Below are positions 22,925 through 35,035 of a DNA stretch of 64,000 bases, piece by piece. A program made the translations under genes and the position numbers. Source of the stretch: Combretum micranthum (Eukaryota; Streptophyta; Magnoliopsida; Myrtales; Combretaceae). The number at the start of each line of letters is the position of its first letter. Positions within the stretch are counted from its first letter, which is position 1. The notes below the pieces were generated by a model. The model had not been told where the DNA came from and searched no databases. It saw only the letters and a program-made list of their open reading frames with translations. Location: the NCBI GenBank assembly GCA_024138025.1, contig JAMXBD010002832.1:94877-158876 (forward strand), written 5' to 3'.

Positions 22925-23160
22925 TTCCTCACACAATACTTATTGAACTAATATTTGTATTCCTTTACCTCTAGCTTATGTAATAGGACCAATCGATCCA
23001 TGATTCCTATCATCTCCCCCAGGTTCATGAAGATTGGCCCCCTAATCATTTACAGACTTTACTATTCTGCATGGACCATCAGTTCGAAGAGTTAACTTCT
23101 ATCCCCTCTTCCCAAAAAACCTATCCTTCTTGAGGTAAACCTATACTAAATCTCTAGGCT
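22925..23160 (-). pseudogene. Gypsy pol C-terminal remnant, G2 copy
   Basis: Continuation of G2 after the LTR insertion. Minus-strand translation gives V-Y-L-(R/K)-K-x-R-F near 23130 and G-D-D-R-N-H-G-S-I-G-P-I-T near 22985-23025. Parallel to 3590-3900. Confidence 0.5.
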
Positions 23161-23224
23161 AAAACACAACCCATTGTCTTCCCCTATCCTTACTCTGTTT
23201 GATTTTTTTTTTTTCAATTGAAAA

Positions 23225-24015
23225 TGATCAAAAAACCTTAGTGTCGATGTTGTTGGACCTAGACTAACCTGGTCTGTTTAACCCGATTCAATCAGAATAG
23301 GCATCAAATGTAAGCTGATCCATGCATTTAGCCCGACTTACATCAACTTGGATTGGTCCACTCAAACCTGGCATGGAAGAAAAAAAATGAAATTCACAAA
23401 TTACCCCTTTGAACTTTTACCATATAGATTCACCCTTTCAACTTTCAAAATGAACTTTTCAACCCCTTAAACTTTCCAAAATTCCCCAGTCAGGGGGATG
23501 GGAGGTAAAACCATACATAAATGAAAGTTTAAGGGGGAGAATTTGCATATAGGTGAAAGTTTAAGAGGGTATTTTGCAACTCCACCTGCTTTGTTTTAAC
23601 GAAATGTTAAGTGTCCTTAACTATGCTAATTTTTGAAAGTTTAAGGGTCAAAAAGTCACTTTAAAAGTTCAAGGAATGAATCCGCCTACGTAAAAGTTTA
23701 ATGGGGTAATTAGCAATTTCACAAAAAATAAATAAATAAATAAAAATTTCTAGAATTTAAATGTAGATTTATACTATATTATAAACTTATTAAATATAAT
23801 CATTGTATTATGTTTTTGCTCTTTTTCAGCTATATACCATGTATAAATTTAATAGCTAATTGATGGGTTTTATCCAAATATAGACTTAATTGAGTCATGA
23901 TATATACATTGGTCTTTTATAAGATGTGTCTTATATTTTTAGTTTTTATTAATCCTTATTTGACCTTGGTTGAACCCAGTTCAGCCCCTCGGCTCCTAAT
24001 CCCTTAACTTGCAAA
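23225..24015. repeat. Non-coding insert inside gypsy integrase, copy 2 of 2
   Basis: Same block as 3945-4715, splitting the integrase reading between its C-terminal tail and its core. No ORF, no clear termini. Confidence 0.45.
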
Positions 24016-24039
24016 GGTTAACCCTCAGTCTGGCTTTAA

Positions 24040-25060
24040 CAGCATTATTTGGTGCAACTTGTTGTATCTATTGGCTTTTTCCATTCCACTTTTATTATCC
24101 TTATACATAGAGGTTTAGGTAATAAATATAATGGAGATATAGGATTGAAATCATAAACCAATTCAAAAGGTATCTTTCCTGAAACATTATGAACTTGTCA
24201 ATTATAAGCAAACTCCATAATAAGTAAACAGTGATCCCAAAACCATCAAATTCTTCCCAATAGTTACTCTCAACAATGTACCCAAAGTTCTATTAACCAC
24301 TTCGGTTTATCTATTAGTTTGTAGATGATAAGTGGCACTAACCACCTTATCCACAATGTCTTTGAAAAGTAGCTCAAGAAGTTAAAATCTAGGTCTAAAA
24401 CAATATATTGAGGCCTACCATGAAGCCTAACCACCTCTTGCATGAACAAAGTTGCCACATATACAACACCGTCAGTGTTCTGGTAAGGAATAAAATGTGA
24501 CATCTTGTTCAATCTATCAACCATTACCAAAATAGAATCGAATCCCCTTTGAGTTCTAGGAAGTCTTAAAGCAAAATCCATACTCAAATCTACCCAAGAT
24601 TTTGTAGGAAGAGCAAATGGCATATAAAACCCTTAAGGATCACTTTAACTCCTACCCCTTTTACACACAAAATAACTCTCAAAAACCATATGAACATCCT
24701 TTGCCATACCAAGCTAATAAAATTTTCACACAAAGCATTTAGAGTTTAATGTTTACCAAAATGTCCAGAAAGACCTCCAACATGAGCTTTGTAAAGTAGC
24801 ATCTCATGTATCTAACCTTATGGAATACACAACTTTCGATGCTTGAAAAAGCAACCATCCACTATGTGATAACCTCATAGATTTCCAACTGCTACAGTTC
24901 GCCACAATTTGTGCATGTAACCTATCCTAACATATTGTTCCACAATTTAATCAAATCCCAACAATTTAGCCTACATGGAATTTCATAAAACATGTCTCTC
25001 CAGTAGTGCATTAGCCACTATATTAGTATTACCCTTCTAAAACTCAATAGTGAGCAAATG
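24040..25060 (-). pseudogene. Gypsy integrase: zinc finger and catalytic core
   Basis: Minus strand, from the right: a finger-like block with G-H-F-G-K-H-K-T-L-N-A-L near 24760, then P-T-K-S-W-V-D-L-S-M-D-F (first catalytic Asp near 24580), R-T-Q-R-G-F-D-S-I-L-V-M-V-D-R, a second Asp region L-D-L-D-F-N-F-L near 24390 in place of the usual S-D-R-D, and T-E-V-V-N-R in a shifted frame near 24290 holding the Glu. The longest open stretch is 24270-24623. The upstream end near 24860-25060 is too degraded to place. This is a different gypsy pol from the one at 16130-17745. Confidence 0.65.
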
Positions 25061-26978
25061 TCTCTAAAAATTCTACCTATTGAGCATGCCACTAATAAGA
25101 TGGAATTACACTATTCATTTAAGGATTATTTGCCCTCAATCTGCATTTATTTTATCAATAATCCTATAAACTTGATACTTAATTCTATTATTTGTCGACA
25201 TAGGAATATAAAGCTTAAATTGTCAAAGAGTAACAAAAGATCAACAAAAACATACAAATAAGGAGACTAGACATAAAACATGGCTATGCTTAAGAAATGG
25301 AATATAGAAGATTTGCTCACAAATGATTACACGGTCTTAGGCGCGACACATTTGAAGAAAATTAATACTCAATTGAAGACACGACAAGATCATCAGATCG
25401 AAAAATCATTAATTATCATAGCTAATCACATGTCCATGAATGCGCATGCTTTATCAAATTATTTATCACAGTTAAAGCTGCATTAAGAAGCACTGACGTG
25501 TGACAAATGATTTTTAATTTAGTGAGGAAGATGCGGCCTAAAGCGTGGCTGTGTATTAGGATGTTTCTCATGTGTCTGACGTGAATTCTATTATTTTTAT
25601 GACTTTTTGCCACATTAACGTCGTTTATACTATAAGTACTTGCTTTTCACAAAACCCTAAATTCAATTAAGCATCTAGATAGTACTTTTAGTCAGAAAAT
25701 ATAGAGAATTTAAAGAATATTTCAAATCTTGTCCTTTGTGTTTGGAATTCACAATCAACAATCATACATTAAAATAAATATAGCAATTGAAATATTAATT
25801 ATTTTAATGATTCGATTACGATTGAGTATAATGGGAGCCATTGGATAGTAATGGATCGATTCCATCAAAATTAATGATGGGACCATAGAATTTCTCCAAC
25901 GCATGTAAATGTGATGCCTAAAACTAAAGTATGGACCAATCCCATTACGATGGAACTTTTTGATTGGTCAAGGTTATAGTAACTCTTCTTCTTATAGATA
26001 CAAAACCTACTCTTGAATTAGTCTTTGGATAGGAATCATCCATATTATGAAAAGGGAGAGTCTTGAGAAATTACCTGCAACAATATTGAAAGAATTTAAT
26101 GAGTAACTTGTCCCTACAAGGTAAAACGGCATGAAGGTTAAAAAAAACATACAATCGTAACTAGCAACATGTCTATTACCCTAGGAGGTGCAGTGGTATG
26201 AAGGTGAAAAAACATACAACCGTGACTAGCAACATGTCTATTAGGGTTATTACTTAGTAGACAAGTGTCAAAATGATCCCTATGAAAGTTATAGCTACGA
26301 CTAAATTTTAAAATACAATGTTAGATTCGCGCTTTTTTATCATATTATTTATAAATGGAAAGTACTTAAAATACGGTTTTCAATCAAGCTCCCGTATTGA
26401 GTTTTTATAAAGGAAATTTGTTAGGTTTTATTACTTGTAACGTTTAACGTTCAATTCCTCCTTTTAAATCTATCACTTGTATATGAAATGTGACCAGCTC
26501 TAAACTTGTATGGGTGGATCCCATATGGGCTTGGACTTAGCCAAAATCTAAGTCCAAACTAAGTCGGCTTCCTAGACTAGTTGTACCCAAGGGTTCAATT
26601 CCTACCAACTTTTTGAGGGGAAAAAATGAAACTTATCATCAAAATAAGAATATTACATGTTTAATATACATTTTTAAAAAATTATATAAAACAAATTCAG
26701 AGGAAAAAATTATACGAATAGTGTTGCAATATCGCATAGGAGGTATGCGATATATGTTTTTCAAGTGTATCACCTATAGATTATGTGATACACATAATCT
26801 CACAATCCACGTCCATTAGATTAGGTTTAGGTTTTAGTTTGTATAGGTCATCTTCTTCAACACCGCACGCATGAGTATGAGCACACGGTGGAATACGAAA
26901 AATGATGAAAGGGCTTTAACGGTAGATTAGTTTGCGGAGTGGTCGTTGGCTTGAGTTTGAATTTCAATTGCCGTTAGA
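25061..26978. other. Intergenic, no gene recognised
   Basis: AT-rich with short open frames (25058-25261, 25280-25486, 26613-26819) that show no recognisable motif, family or codon pattern. The only structure I noticed is the short tandem duplication at 26128-26243. Confidence 0.5.
26128..26243. repeat. Two-copy tandem repeat (~67 bp period)
   Basis: A ~50 bp unit at 26128-26177 recurs at 26195-26243 with a few substitutions, both ending in the same 'actagcaacatgtctatta' block. Non-coding. Confidence 0.8.
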
Positions 26979-27386
26979 TTACGACAAAGTTTCTGTGATG
27001 ATTGGGATGGATCTCCGTCGCGGTTGGTTGGGGGTCTTGACCAGCGACGTGGTTGGTTCTAGGTTCAAGTCTTCGCTCAACTCCGATGATGGTGAAGGGT
27101 CAGTGGGTTTCGACGATATCATTGATGGGTTTGTCTAAGGAGATAGAAGGAATGAGGTTGAAGATGAAGGTTTTGCTGAAGGAGATGAATCCGGCCTGGT
27201 GACTGTGATGGTCGGAGCTTGGTGTTTCTCGTGGGAACTGGGCTTTGGTTTGAAGCGGTTGAAATTTTTATAGAGAGAGAAGGGTTCTAGAGAGAGATCT
27301 CCATTAAGAGAGTTGGTTAGAGAGAGATCGGATGACGAATAAGAAATTATAACAAGGGATCGTAGAAAGAAAGAGCCATACACCAA
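26979..27386 (-). pseudogene. Possible gene relic, Ser/Pro-rich reading frames
   Basis: A locally GC-richer island unlike the surrounding repeats. Minus-strand frames: 27386-27135 (83 codons, ending P-S-A-K-P-S-S-S-T-S-F) and a separate small ORF from an ATG at 27122 to a stop at 26979 (47 codons, with SSKPTDPSPSSELSEDLNLE). The CT-rich stretch at 27260-27340 on the minus strand resembles a plant leader. No family recognised. It may be the first exon of a decayed gene, or chance. Confidence 0.25.
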
Positions 27387-27399
27387 CTTGCAAAATTTG

Positions 27400-27906
27400 G
27401 AACGCCTAGGTTGCTATAACGCAATTAATGATTTGATTTTTTTCATCCTAAACCATTTAGTTAAATAACGGTTTGGTTTGATTGAGATTATCAATTACAT
27501 CAAAATTTTAATAAAAAATTTGTTTTAATATTTCACATTTATGTGAAATATTCAAATATTTAAACAAAATTCAAATTGCAGATCACAACAAAATACTTCA
27601 TAAATCCAACACATTTAGTTCATAATTCTCCATAAAATCATTCAATCACGAGTCAATCATTCACCAATAAAGCATAACTAATATATAGTAAATCATAATT
27701 TAATATCCTCATAAAATTATTCAATCAATCATCTAATAATAAATTTAGCCCAAAAAAAATCATCTACTAGGAAGAGTCGTCTACGAAAAAAGTATCTTTT
27801 AACAAAATACATCGACCAAATGATACATGATAAGAGGTATAACTAAATAAAAAATTCCTCACTCCACAAAATTGAGATGATTAAACAACATAACTAGTCA
27901 ACAATG
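27400..27906. other. AT-rich intergenic, no gene
   Basis: No coding sequence or recognisable element. Contains 'ggtttggttt' motifs near 27465 common in plant AT-rich repeats. Confidence 0.5.
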
Positions 27907-29066
27907 AAAGAATATATCTAGAGCCTAAGAAGCAATTTTAAAAAAGAACAAGCTAATATTGACCAATTTTGATCAAATATTAAATATCATAATAAGTCAT
28001 AAAAATATATATGATTCTAATCAATTATCATAAGAAAATTATAATTACAAGTAAAAATTATATTAATTTTTTTAAAACTGTTTAATTTGATTTATATATT
28101 GTCCAAGCCAACTAGAAATATACAAATTGATTCAGATTAATAATTTTTAAACCAAATTGATTTAAAAATCATATTTTCAATTTAGTTAGTTCGGCTAATG
28201 AATTAATTTGGTTTGGTCATTTTTTTACCTATCCTCACAATAGAGCGAACGATATTATGAGATAGTAAAAATAGTAAAAAAAAATGATTGAATATTAAAT
28301 TTATCATATTAAAGTTTAAATATAAAATTAAATTTTTATGTAAAATACAAATTCGTCATTTCAAATCACATCTAAGTTTTTTTCGACTAAGCAAGTAGCT
28401 AGTTTATGCTTTAAAAAATTGACTTGATATAGAATTAAAGAAAAAACAAAAAAAAAAAAAAACAAAAACCGATGTTACGTTTCACTAGAGTATGAGTATG
28501 CATAGGTTTTAAAAAATCTTGGATCCTTGTATATTTAAATTATTTCATAAGGTAACGCTGTAAGTTGCCTTCTTTTTTTATACTGGAAATTGCAAAAGCA
28601 CTAGTACAAATTCATGGAATCATGCGAATAAATCGTAATTATTTGCGCTTTGTGCGATTAGGTAAGTGATAAAGCTTGTTTAATCAAAATAAATTTTTCG
28701 ATTGAACATCTCCTGAATATGTACGTAATATCAATTTTTATGCTATAATCGTAATGGATTTAAGCCTGTAGACATATATGTCAACTGTTTTTTTCGAAAT
28801 TAGAAACTTGTATATAGGAAACAAGATAATGTTGCTTCCTATGTATCCTGCTTTAATCACGAACGTAATTCAATTTATAAAGAAGGCAGTTCATGGTGCT
28901 ATATAGGAGAAATTCTAATATTTCCTATTAAGTTCAAATATACATCAATAAATCTTGGCTGTTATTTTTATTTTAAGTTTCCTTTCTATTTCACATTTAT
29001 ATTGAATGGTAATGCTTATAAAATAGCAAATGGAAACCATTGCTGGAAAATAATAAATTCTGGGTA
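27907..29066. repeat. Segment X2, left part
   Basis: Homologous to 38560-39822 (X3); its right part from about 28800 is also homologous to X1. It ends at GGGTA (29062-29066), the target duplication of the next LTR. Includes a poly-A-like run at 28441-28466. Confidence 0.75.
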
Positions 29067-29693
29067 TGTAAGCCCCTAATTTTTGGATAATATTAAGTTT
29101 CAAAACCTAAATCGGAAAGTCAACTGGAAAACCTAACTCAATAAATTCCTAGGAAAGCCTAGTAGTTTAGATTCAGCAATCCTGTATTCCTAAACCAAGG
29201 AGTCGAAATACGAGCGAAGGGTGTAGTTTGGTTCGTAATAATACTAGAATACTTTAAAAGATAAGATTAGCGAATTTTTGATCTATTTCAAACCTGATCT
29301 GATACAGATTTTGAAAAGCGTGTCCCAAGGCTTGAGATAATAAATATATGATATTAGTACCGTCAGACTCGTAATTTTATAAGATTTCTAGATATATCAA
29401 TTATATAATTTTTTGGGTTATAAAAGTTACAGTTATAACATTTTTATCGTATTTTCATTACTACCGGTATTTTAAGTGTCTAATCTACTTTTTGATTCCT
29501 TCTACACTATTCACAAGTACAACTATCCATAACCTATTTCTTACATCCTTACATCTTACTCTTACAATTTCATCATTTTCCTTGCAATTTACTTTTCCAA
29601 TATAACTTTTATTACTTAAATTACTTAATTAATGTTGAAACTTACACAACACAACACCCCTCTTGCTCTCTTTCTCCAAACCGGTGCAATTCC

Positions 29694-30531
29694 TAGGGAT
29701 GTAAACGGGTCGGGTCATCTTGTCCCAAACCCGATCCGACCCGAACCCGACCTATTTAATATATTACATAATTTAATGCATCATTTTATTATTTCATTAA
29801 ATTATTATTGTAGTGAGGCATGTTGAGGAGGGCAAAAATTTCAATGGAGTTGATAAAGATCCTAATTTTTATTTTAAAAAAATTAGAAAACGTTAAAGAT
29901 AGGTAAAAAATTATTAAACATGAAAACTGAATATATAAGGTAAAGTCAGTAACTCAAGACATGTCATTGCCTAAAATTATTAGAAGACTTACATATCTAT
30001 ATATATATATATATATAATACATCCAACTCATAATAATAATAATAATAATGATGATGATGATGATGATGATGATCACACTACACGACGATCTATATATTC
30101 TTGATTTATTTGTCATTATATATATATATATAATATCTATTTTTTCTGAGAAAATTAATTTTTATACTTTATTGTGTTGCATGGGAAAGAAATGAATTTT
30201 GAAAAAGTGGGGAAGGTTGCACATGGAAATTGATTTTCTCTGGATAATTGGTCAGTGATTATTAATTGTAAATATAATTTATATCCTATCATGTGACTCA
30301 ATATATGAATAACAAAATAATTATATGAAAAGCATCATTCAACTAATGAATAAGTAAATTCCTTAAACTAAAATTTTTAATTTTTTTTAATTAAATCGGG
30401 TCGGGTTTTCCCAACGGGTTATGAATACAACCCAAAACCCGACCTTAAACCCTATAGGATCTGACCCTATAGGGTTTTTAGCAGGGCGGGCAGGCGAGTA
30501 CCCTATAACGACCGCCCCGGTTGCATCCCTA
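29694..30531. mobile_element. hAT-type nonautonomous element (838 bp)
   Basis: Terminal inverted repeats TAGGGATGTAAACGGG (left) and, read inward from the right end, TAGGGATGCAACCGGG. Flanked by an exact 8 bp duplication GCAATTCC (29686-29693 and 30532-30539), the target length of hAT elements. Subterminal regions carry GGTCGGGT/ACCCGAC repeats (29708-29755, 30399-30445), which could serve as transposase-binding motifs (inference). There is no transposase ORF, so it needed an enzyme supplied in trans. Contains AT and AAT/GAT microsatellites. Confidence 0.88.
29996..30074. repeat. Compound microsatellite (AT)n ... (AAT)n(GAT)n
   Basis: An AT run to 30017, then ATA trinucleotides from about 30031 passing directly into ATG trinucleotides to 30074, all inside the hAT-type element. 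Confidence 0.9.
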
Positions 30532-33383
30532 GCAATTCCTTTCCCTCTTCCTCTCTCCAATTTGTTTTATTTTCCTTTCTTTTATTACAACAAACCCTAA
30601 ACCACAAGTCTATATAAACCCCTTTATACCAACTTCACTTCACTTTTTCACTTTTCACTAAACTAAACTCTTCAAAATTTTCTTTCTCTCTTCCTCTCCT
30701 CTTGCAAAACCGTGACACACACATACACACACACCCACATATTTTCATCAAGTTTATTGTTCCAATCATCCAATAGGTAATAGATCTATACTTTGTTACC
30801 TTAAAACATGTAATGGCAAGTTCATTCATGTGTGATTCCACACAAAATCCCCATGAGCTTCAAGCTAGGGATGTGGAAACACTTGAGCATGAGAACCTTG
30901 TCATCACAATGTTTTAGATCTTGTTATTTGAGTTATTTTGCTATTATCTTGTTTTATTATTAAGTTATGTTATTATTATTAATGATTTGTGCATATGTTC
31001 ATCATCTATTCATATTCACATAACCATCATAGTGTTCATGCATTTATAACTAGTATAGTAAACTAAATCTAGTTTTGAGTTCATAAATGCATTACACTTT
31101 TGTTTTATATTCATAAATAACTTGTAATAGCTTGATGATAGCAGAAAAGTATTGGAAAGCTCAATATCTATTTTAGTTTCAACAAAAATAACTTTTGAAA
31201 ATTCGGATAAAAAAGGAACCATATTTAAAACCTATTTTTCAACTTTAAATGCGTATTTTACATTAAAAATGAAGGGCTTAGGGAATAGGTATCATAAATG
31301 AGTGATCTTGATGAGTAAAGTTTAGATCTACTAAGAAATATTTTCAAAACAAGGGCATGTTTAAAAGTTATGTTTCAATCTCAAAAACAAGTTTTAAATT
31401 AGTAATAAAAGAAGCTTGAAATATAAACACCCATTTTTCAACTTCAAAACAAGATTTTTATTAAAGAAATGAAAGCCTTAAGGGGTAGGTTTGATTAGGA
31501 AATGGTTTTTGAAAAACTAAATGAGTTTTACAAAGAAAACAAACTCAAATGAATTTTTCAAAATTCGGATTTGAAAATGACCCCTATTTAAACACCTATT
31601 TAAAAGCCAAAATAATGATTTTTATAAAAAAAAAAAAAAGGGAGTCCTAAGGGATACATACAATAAAGACCCAATTTTGACAAAGATAAGAAAAGTTTAT
31701 TAAAGTATAATCCTAGAACAATGAATGGTTTCCAAGAATAGATTAAACCATATTTTCATTTTCAAAAATTTTGTAAAATTCTTAATTAGGCAAACCACCT
31801 AATTTAACATCTATTTTCTAACCCCAAAATGAAGGTTTTTATTTAAATAATGAAGGTGATGGCTATGTAGGTCATCAAGGTTGAGTTTTGATAAAAGCAA
31901 GTATGATTTTACAAGAAGAAAAACTATTTATCTTAAGTCTAGTAAATTTAAAAAGTTTTGCAAAGTAAAAGTTTTTCAAAAAAAATTATTGGTACTATAT
32001 GTATACATATAGATAGATCATCTCATAACCTTCAACAATAGCTTGTAGGTATTGCATATATACATGATGCACTTGAAGAAACAAAGTTAGAAAAGTAATG
32101 CCACATACTTTTTGTTGGCATTATCTAAGTACATGAGAAATTAGAAATTTCCAACACTCATGAATCATGCATGGTATTGAGTTATATATGTATAATAGAG
32201 TCTCACAAGATATAATGATAGCTAAGTATCTATCAAAACTTTTGCATGATGTTTTTTTTTAGGTTAGAGGTTGAATTATGAGAAATTCGTGTAGAATATT
32301 CGTGTAGCATTCTGTACCTACTGTTCATGGACCAACTGATCTCATTTGTTGGAAATAACTCTAGAAATAGATAGCTCTCGTTGAATAGGTAAAGATCGAT
32401 ATATAATATGCGAAATTTCGAGTAAAAATGACCAAGTTATGGCCATTTTAATTTGGAATTTCCTCTTAAACGAATTTTGACAAACTTGATAGAATAGAAT
32501 TTATAAGTTCATTCAAACTTCATAGAAATACTCATTAGGGTTATTTCTTTTGATTAGGAACTTGGGAGACAGATTAGACCTTCCTAAAGACTATTACGAT
32601 TAAGTGAATTTCCACGCCATGGCAAAGTGAGTTCACTATCTTAAAGTTTTATGCTTGTGCTTATAACATTAGTGGCATTAGAATTAGGGCAAGATAAAAT
32701 TGATTGTATGAATATGATTTTATTATGGGTAAATGAATAATAAGAATATCGGAATGAGTTTGTTGTAATTATTTGAATGATTTAGTATAGAATTAAATTG
32801 TCTGCAATATCTATGATCACCCATAAACTGTTAAATTATTATGCCATTGTCTTATAATTAAATTGACATGCATACCATATGTGAGTCACATTGCATAGGT
32901 TATTATACCTTTATGGGAAGAAGGCATAATAGCTAGGCAACGAGGGGCCTGTAAACTTGAATGTTAGCGTAATGGTCGGAAATTAAATGTTAGCGTAATG
33001 GCAGAATTGAAAATGTGTGTGGTGGACACCTGTATCAACACAATAAAAAGTGAGAAATTTAAAGGTTGGTCGTATGGGCCTGAAACACCTAACCCGAATG
33101 GAGGGCGTAAATCCATTCAACATAAAATTTCTAGATGGTCTTATGCACATATGGTTGTTAATAACTTGTCTGTTATATACTATTGTTGAGTATTTAATTT
33201 TGGGAAGTGAACTCACTAAGCTCGTGAGCTTATACCCCAATAGTCTCTTGTTGCAGTATGAATATTTATGGCTATCTCCGAAAAGCCACTTTCCTCAGGT
33301 ACAACTTTTGGACTCTAAGGAGATTTTTGAAGAAATCGTGACCTAGATGTAGGCATAGACTTCTAGTTTAATCTCCTAATTTG

Positions 33384-33405
33384 ATATATATATATATATA
33401 TATAT
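33384..33405. repeat. (AT)n microsatellite
   Basis: Eleven AT dinucleotides within the 4.6 kb LTR. Confidence 0.9.
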
Positions 33406-33694
33406 GATGGTTGTTGTAAGAGAGTTTTGAGAACTTAAGGACTCTTAATATTTTGACGGAGGTATGCCCCTTAGATCATGTAATAGACTAATATAGCTAC
33501 AATTGTTATGATTTACTTTCTTATTGCTATGTATGTCTCCTTAAGCTGTTTCGAATCAAAGTACAGTTTCTTATATGTCAAACGTGAGCTTACACCTAGT
33601 GTTTAAACTCATGGAGTGACTAAGGTTGTCATACTTGAGTTTGAATATTGAGTGTAGCAAACTATCGTTTTAGGGTATCCTTTGGGACGTGACA

Positions 33695-34560
33695 GGGTAA
33701 TTGCCAAGCAATAAGCAATCATAATATTCCATTTTTTTTTTTATTAGTGACTCCAATGAATTGGAAGCGGTATACATGGAAACTTGTCTAAATCTTGAAA
33801 TCTTTTAAAATTGAATCATTTGACCGTGCGTATCTCCATTTAGGTTATAAATCTTATGTAGGGTAAAATTAAAAACAAAATTGACTTCTTGTTCCCTTTA
33901 AAAAAAAAAAAATCTTCACCTTGTTAAAATTGATGGTTTAATTCTAAGAGAATTTTTGAAAAAAATCGAAGAAATCACATCCATTTATTTGTGAATATAA
34001 TTTTTGAAAATTTGCTAAAATAGATAGTATAATTTTTAATTAAATTTCGAAATACATAATCAAACATAAACTAAATTGTGTAATTCAAATGGCAGTTTAA
34101 AAAGTTGGACACTAAAACTCGCTCACTTCACTAAATGAATAGAGTTGTAATATAATTCTTATTATTAAGGAATAGAATAGAGTTGTGCTAAGTTTTCCTT
34201 TATTAATTTTTTTTAATTATATTGGGTATCCTGGAAAAAAAAATGACAATTCGAACATTGAATTGTTATTCACAGGTATAAGAAAGAAATGGCTATTTAA
34301 TGTTTTTTTTAATTGAGATTTCTAATAGAATCTTTATTATAGTTAATTGAACACCATAATAGCCATTCATAAGAAATAATGTTGTAATGAAATTGGAATT
34401 TGAACAAGCAATAAATTTAAATATGTAGAAATAAATATAAATTATGAATTCATTGAAGACAATAAAATAAACAATGTTATTATATCAATGACCTTTTATT
34501 GCAATAAGTGCTATTACTTTTTTATATACATAATGCAATTTAAATAATCGTATTGAGAGG
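33695..34560. repeat. Segment X2, right part
   Basis: Resumes X homology after the LTR (compare 14448-15310 and 39823-40670) and stops at GAGGA (34557-34561), where the plus-strand gypsy element begins. Non-coding. Confidence 0.75.
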
Positions 34561-35035
34561 ATGTTACAACACGAGTTCGTAGGAAGTCTTTTTGCTTTAA
34601 GGATTACTAAGTGTAACCTTAGTAGTTAATACATATATGATTGTAACAGAAAACAGAACATCATTAGTTACATAGATGATAGAAACGTAAACATCATCAA
34701 TTACATAGATGGTTGTAACAGTAAAGAAATAGTTAAAGTATCTCTAATTGTTATAACAAAAATAGTAGATCTACTGCTATAAATATGAAATGTTGAATGA
34801 AACTGGAAATATCTTGAAATTTATCAATACTAGTCTTTATGAGAATTTTAGGAATCCGAATAGCTTGGATGTTCTTAGATCTACAAGATACACATTCAAC
34901 TTGCAAGAAAACATCAAACACTACAATGATTTGAAACCTTAGCTAAGACAGAAAGAAAAGTAAAGAAAGCGAGAGAGAGAAAACATAGCTTTTGCCTTGA
35001 GAGAGGCAATGTAAGAGTGATTCTGATATTAGGTT

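Larger units (their letters stand above)
29067..33694 (+). mobile_element. 4.6 kb solo-LTR-like insertion with 5 bp target duplication and nested hAT
   Basis: Starts TGTAAGCCCC and ends GGGACGTGACA, flanked by GGGTA (29062-29066 and 33695-33699). Unoccupied paralogous sites exist in X1 (14448-14452) and X3 (39823-39827). Related to the 18613 LTR along its length, for example 32390-32465 with 21585-21650. Without the nested 846 bp (element plus duplicated 8 bp) it is about 3.8 kb. No coding domains. TATA-like TATATAA at 30611-30617 precedes a pyrimidine-rich region. Confidence 0.85.

Noticed and set aside
30001..30074. AT and AAT/GAT repeats as a replication origin or matrix attachment site
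   Set aside because: Simple microsatellites inside a hAT-type element; nothing else supports such a role.
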